Assembly (NCBI RefSeq): GCF_010093595.1
Contig: NW_022985443.1
Coordinates: 1,691,949-1,703,762 of the forward strand
DNA: 11,814 nt
Direction of reading: 5' to 3'
Source: Mytilinidion resinicola
Lineage: Eukaryota; Ascomycota; Dothideomycetes; Mytilinidiales; Mytilinidiaceae
Shown here: piece by piece, positions 8,883 to 11,814 of the stretch
Numbering within the stretch: the first letter of the stretch is position 1
Layout: each line of letters starts with the position of its first letter
Program-made: the position numbers and the translations under genes
Notes under the pieces: model-generated
The model's database searches: none
The model's input: the letters and a program-made list of their open reading frames with translations, nothing else
Told to the model about the DNA's origin: nothing

Positions 8883-9567
8883 GGGGCATCTGCAGAGAGA
8901 CTTTATGTTAGGATGCCCCCACTAATCTTATATTAGACTAGCTCAATAGTAACAGCCAATCGGTTGTCACAAGGGATTAGTACCAGGTAGCGAGATCCTG
9001 TTCCTGCATGATTAGACTCAGGTTGAAAATTGATGTAAACTCTGTCTTATTTCGGGGGCCCGAAGGCCAAACTATATACTACGTAGGAAGTAACTGTATG
9101 CATAGGCAGAAGCACTAATTAGAGGCAGCAGTAGGTAGCATTAGGCAGGGTAGGCCACCGTACCCTAACCCCTCTCTGTAGAAGTTGTAACTGGCTAGGC
9201 ATATAGGCAGCTACTATACCAGCAGCTCCAAGTCTGTACGTAGGTGACCGTGAACCGTATAAGTTGTTGATCCTAGGTTGTAGCTGTTACAACCCGAGTA
9301 TTAGAGAACAGAAAGCGGGAGCAGAACGATGTCTAGAAAAAACTTAGGGTGGGAGCTACAGTATTATCTGCATTGCTTTCGGTCGAGGACGGGGCACCGC
9401 TAGGGGTGCGCGCTTGTCACTATAGTTAAGGGCTTCCTAGATGTGGAATACGTTGCAAGTAACTCCGACATCAGGTTCCCTACTTTATATAGAGAAGGAA
9501 GTCCCTTCGGGGCATTATACAAGAAATAGTTTGTTGGGATGCCCCCACTAATCTTATATTAGACTAG
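8883..9567. mobile_element. candidate non-autonomous element bounded by 36-nt direct repeats
   Basis: 8906-8941 and 9532-9567 are 36-nt direct repeats differing at one base, beginning TGTT(A/G)GGATGCCCCC and containing the near-palindrome ctaatcttatattag. Each is preceded by a sequence able to pair with it: ggggcatc at 8883-8890 with gatgcccc at 8912-8919, and ggggcat at 9509-9515 with atgcccc at 9539-9545. The TGTTGG start is LTR-like and tataaatag follows the second copy at about 9574. However, the copies diverge after 36 nt, the intervening 590 bp has no coding frame, and I find no primer-binding site, polypurine tract or target-site duplication. It is flanked on both sides by related 17-bp and palindrome repeats (8325-8830 and 9681-9830), suggesting insertion into them. 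An LTR-derived fragment or a rearranged pair of solo LTRs are alternatives. Confidence 0.4.
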
Positions 9568-9680
9568 ATGTGTTTATAAATAGACGCCCGGAAACTTAAC
9601 CACTTAGAAAGCAAGGCACTTAAGTTACAAGGAGTCGCAGAATAATAACTACGAAATCATCTAACCGGGTCCACCGGCGC

Positions 9681-9830
9681 TGTGCGAACTCCTAGAGTCC
9701 GCAAATGGCAGGATTATGTGCGGAATAAGTCAGCAGTGTTATATGCGGCAAAAGTCAGCAATATCGACTAATCAGCACGCACAATCGGCACGATCGATTA
9801 ACGATCCATTAGCTTGCACAATCCGCCTGT
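9681..9830. repeat. degenerate copy of the palindrome block plus 17-bp units
   Basis: 9683-9705 repeats gcgaactcc-n-agagt(c)cgc and is followed by aaatggca, and aagtcagcagtgttat occurs in both blocks (compare 8343-8360). Then 9770-9830 carries cgcacaatcggcacgat, cgattaacgatccattagct and tgcacaatccgcctgtg, which belong to the 8611-8819 unit family. Same order and orientation as 8325-8830, so this is either the right-hand part of an array interrupted by 8883-9567 or a second copy. Confidence 0.6.
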
Positions 9831-9977
9831 GGGCCGCCTCCCTTTCGGCAATATAACTTTAATAGCATTCTTTGTTTATCTAAGCATCCCGTATAGGACG
9901 TTTCGGCAATACTGCTTCTAATTCTAGTGACTCAGCCTTGGAAAGGAGCGCGTCCATTTACGCAGGCGTCCTGCAAC

Positions 9978-10222
9978 CCCGTACGGGACTATAGAGCGTA
10001 CGGCTCACGCAGAATCCTGAAAATATCGGTAGCCTGTGGTGCCGTAAGGGACTATAGCAGAATTCTGATATGTTTTGGGCAATCTGTGTCCCCGTACGGG
10101 AGTATAGAGTGCAGGGGCAATAGGAATGCTGAAAAATGTTATCCCTGTAGATATAGGATTATGGAGTGTAGGGCTCTTATTCACGCAGGAGCAAGCACGG
10201 GCACTTAAAAACCCCGTACGGG
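9978..10222. repeat. CCCGTACGGG-headed repeat units, direct orientation
   Basis: Units of roughly 50-65 bp start at 9978, 10042 (ccgtaaggg variant), 10091, about 10146 (weak) and 10213. They share the order: palindrome CCCGTACGGG, then gactatagag or gagtatagag, then gtgcaggg-like, then aat-n-ctgaaaaat. The frames open here on either strand (9927-10208 plus, 10005-10415 minus) are repeat by-products with no recognisable protein. Confidence 0.7.
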
Positions 10223-10324
10223 ACCGCGTTCCCTTGTGTTTTCTATATTCGCCGCACACTTCCCGTACGGCACCGAGTGGGCGGGACGATATCCAGAAAT
10301 AGAAGCGCGAATCAGTCCGTGCAA

Positions 10325-10510
10325 GAACTAATCCCCTACAGGAACTAATCCCTGCGGCGTCCAATCCCCTACAGGACCCAACCCCTTGCGGCGTCCAATC
10401 CCCTACGGGACCCAACCCCTTGCGGCGTCCAATCCCCTACGGGACCCAACCCCTTGTGGCGTCCAAACCCCTGTGGGATCCGATCCCCCACAGGATCCAA
10501 TCCCCTACGG
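10325..10510. repeat. GC-rich 17-bp tandem array, 34-bp higher-order unit
   Basis: Eleven units run end to end, ten of 17 bp and one of 16. Two unit types alternate through the centre: gacccaaccccttgcgg and cgtccaatcccctacgg, giving an exact 34-bp period between 10375 and 10459. Overlapping open frames in several phases on both strands arise from the low stop content of the repeat and are not supported as genes. Confidence 0.9.
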
Positions 10511-10539
10511 GACGGGATTTTTCCACTATTTGCGCCGTG

Positions 10540-10735
10540 CGGGAGCCCGTGCGGGAACCGAGCCCGTGCGGGAACCATGCCCTGCACTCCATACTCCCGT
10601 ACGGGAACGCGATTGCTAACTTTTTTCAGGATTCCGCTTACCCCTCGCAGCACACTCCATGCTCCCGTACAGGACCGCACTTCCCTCCCGTTTCCTGTAT
10701 TCTTATAACCCAATACTCCCGTACGGGACCGCACT
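10540..10735. repeat. CCCGTACGGG units in inverted orientation
   Basis: CCCGTACGGG occurs at 10596-10605 and 10718-10727, with a variant at 10664-10673 (cccgtacagg) and cccgtgcggg-like copies at about 10548 and 10563. Here the flanking phrase precedes the palindrome: ctgcactccatactcccgt is the reverse complement of acgggagtatggagtgcag, closely matching the phrase after the palindrome at 10091. Likewise ttttttcaggattccgc (near 10621) is the reverse complement of the ggaat-n-ctgaaaaa part of the left-hand units. The units on this side of the 17-bp array are therefore inverted relative to 9978-10222. Confidence 0.65.
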
Positions 10736-10749
10736 CCCCTCTTAACTAA

Positions 10750-11081
10750 ACTGCAGATAGGTGTAACACTAGCCGCTAAACAGGATAAGTGCCCTAATAG
10801 GATTGGGCCGATTTAACTCTACACCAGACTCTCCCTAAGCTATTTAGGTAGCTAACCTGCCGTTAAATTTCCTAGTAGATATGCATTACTATGCCCCCAA
10901 CATTATATTCCTAATATTACTCGAGCGGAGAAGTATAGAGGCAGGTTGTCTATACTAAGATCTATAGCCTACCTAAAGCGTATTATATAAGGTTAAAGAG
11001 GTGCTTAAAGTAACTTATAAAGGTTACTTTTGCAGAAACTAGCAGCATAAAAATATTAGGTTAGAGTATTTATGCCAGAAC
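10750..11081. other. AT-rich region without recognisable gene
   Basis: No coding frame, RNA gene or tandem repeat seen. TpA is frequent and CpA is reduced but present, so mutation is milder than in the left block. The tgtaacac at 10762 resembles the start of some gypsy-type LTRs, but no matching end or target duplication was found. Confidence 0.4.
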
Positions 11082-11278
11082 GGCCAGCCGCAATTTTAGT
11101 AGCTAGCCAATTTAAAAGGCTAGCTATTCTAAAAGGCTAGCTAATTTTAAAGAGGCTATCCGACTTTAAAGAGGCTAGCTAACTTTAAAAAAGCTAGCTA
11201 ATTTAAAAGGCTGCCTAAATTAAGAGGCCAGCCGTATTTAAGCGGGCCAGCCGAACTTAAAAAGGTTAGCTATTTAAT
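11082..11278. repeat. 16-20 bp tandem repeat (ggctagctaattttaaaga)
   Basis: About eleven units such as ggctagctaatttaaaa, ggctatccgactttaaaga and ggccagccgaacttaaaaa follow one another. Units with ggccagccg lie mostly at the two ends and ggctagct units in the middle, as if C-to-T changes had acted on an original ggccagccg unit. Unit length varies more than in the other arrays. No coding capacity. Confidence 0.7.
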
Positions 11279-11387
11279 TGCACGCACCTGTTACTTTACA
11301 AGGATTCTTAATATTATTCCTAGCAGAACTTATTAGGGTGCAGAAGCTGGAGCTAAATTCAATTAAAGGCTAAATTAACTAAGTATA

Positions 11388-11469
11388 ACGTAATCCACAA
11401 GTTAGTGGCCCGCACAAGCTAGTGGCCCACCCAACTCAACACGCAACGCGTTGTCCAACAACCACCCTA
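11388..11469 (+). repeat. putative 5' terminal region of a pogo-type transposon
   Basis: The sequence follows TATA at 11384-11387; pogo-family elements insert at TA. It begins acgtaatccacaagttag and carries a tandem 17-bp doublet, cacaagttagtggcccg (11396-11412) and cacaagctagtggccca (11413-11429), resembling terminal or subterminal transposase-binding repeats. The palindrome caacgcgttg follows at 11444-11453. The right terminal repeat lies outside the window, so the assignment rests on position next to the transposase frame. Confidence 0.45.
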
Positions 11470-11814
11470 ATAGCAGCACCACAACAACAAGAAGCCATCT
11501 TTCAAGAAGGCAGAGTTATTCTAGGCGTTTAAGCCTACAAGACCGGCCAAATTACATCCTTCCAAGGCGTTGAAAAACTATACAATGTGCCCAGAAAGAC
11601 GGTTACGCGTTGCGCCCGTGGTATTCCTCCACAACGCGGTGCTATCTCCAAAAATCGCCGTCTTACACCTGTATAAGAAGAGGTTCTTGTACAGAGGATT
11701 CTATTAATAGACCAGCATAGCATGCCGCCCCGTATTGCTACTGTACGGCAGATGGCCAGCATTCTAGCTAGCCAACGCGTTGTACAGAATACCCCCCTTA
11801 CTGTCGGCCAGAAC
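11470..11814 (+). pseudogene. pogo/Fot1-like transposase, N-terminal part, cut by window edge
   Basis: Frame 1 reads from ATA at 11470 (probably a mutated ATG) as IAAPQQQEAIFQEGRVILGV, then stop, then AYKTGQITSFQGVEKLYNVP, RKTVTRCARG, LTPV, stop, EEVLVQRIL, MPPRIATVRQMASILAS and finally TPLTVGQN at the edge. This is the usual order of fungal pogo/Fot1 transposases: an N-terminal psq-type helix-turn-helix (A-Y-x-G, YNVP-x-T), the basic R-x-ARG linker, then a CENP-B/Tc5-type HTH (LT-x-EE, PPR-x-x-VR-x-MA). The catalytic DDE domain would follow outside the window. Stops at 11530-11532 and 11674-11676 are both TAA, fitting mutated CAA. Composition is otherwise normal, with CpA common, so this copy is far younger or less exposed to RIP than the one at 4562. 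The minus-strand frame at 11535-11762 is its shadow. Confidence 0.8.

Noticed and set aside
8440..8925. 161-codon open frame on the plus strand (and the overlapping 83-codon frame at 8313-8564)
   Set aside because: It lies on a 17-bp tandem array, the translation is repetitive R-T-I/H-D-P text, and there is no domain or start context.
9927..10749. Several overlapping open frames of 77-136 codons on both strands
   Set aside because: They are produced by GC-rich, stop-poor repeats; open in several phases on both strands at once and without recognisable protein.
10762..11300. Gypsy-type LTR from tgtaacac to tgttactttaca
   Set aside because: The ends are not a matched inverted pair and no target-site duplication flanks them.
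11535..11762. 75-codon minus-strand open frame
   Set aside because: Shadow of the transposase N-terminal region read on the plus strand.

Overview
This window looks like a repeat-rich, gene-poor heterochromatic block from a filamentous ascomycete (Pezizomycotina). Two things point there. The left 8.1 kb carries the signature of repeat-induced point mutation (RIP): TpA is in great excess and CpA/TpG are nearly absent (a hand count of 7261-7320 gives 11 TpA, 0 CpA, 3 TpG). The recognisable proteins are also families typical of such genomes: a fungal-specific FunK1 protein kinase and pogo/Fot1-type DDE transposases. I find no intact gene. The long open frames in the right half are by-products of tandem repeats.

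Layout. 1-400: four copies of a 105-bp tandem repeat. 401-2349: RIP-degraded sequence with a small inverted-repeat element and a duplicated GC-rich motif resembling a tRNA A-box. 2350-2457: short FunK1 fragment. 2595-3475 (minus): long unidentified protein remnant broken only by TAA/TAG. 3476-4561: unassigned. 4562-4830: remnant of a pogo/Fot1 transposase catalytic domain. 4831-5540: unassigned. 5550-7930: almost full-length FunK1 kinase pseudogene in one frame, with its catalytic residues lost by C:G to T:A changes.

From 8098 to 10750 the character changes. A minisatellite of alternating 17- and 14-bp units bridges the RIP-affected and unaffected DNA. It is followed by a 27-nt perfect palindrome, a second 17-bp array built on CGTACGAT, a ~660-bp segment bounded by two nearly identical 36-nt repeats that appears to interrupt this array, and a GC-rich structure. 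In that structure CCCGTACGGG-bearing units lie in opposite orientations on either side of a third 17-bp array. 10750-11400 is again AT-rich and includes a 16-20 bp tandem repeat. The window ends inside the N-terminal half of a second, much less mutated pogo-type transposase pseudogene (11470 to the edge).

Nothing here appears to work as a gene system. The interest lies in the dead FunK1 copy, the unidentified minus-strand remnant, and the family of 17-bp-period arrays with palindromic units that sit unmutated next to heavily RIP-mutated DNA. All assignments come from reading translations by eye, without database searches.
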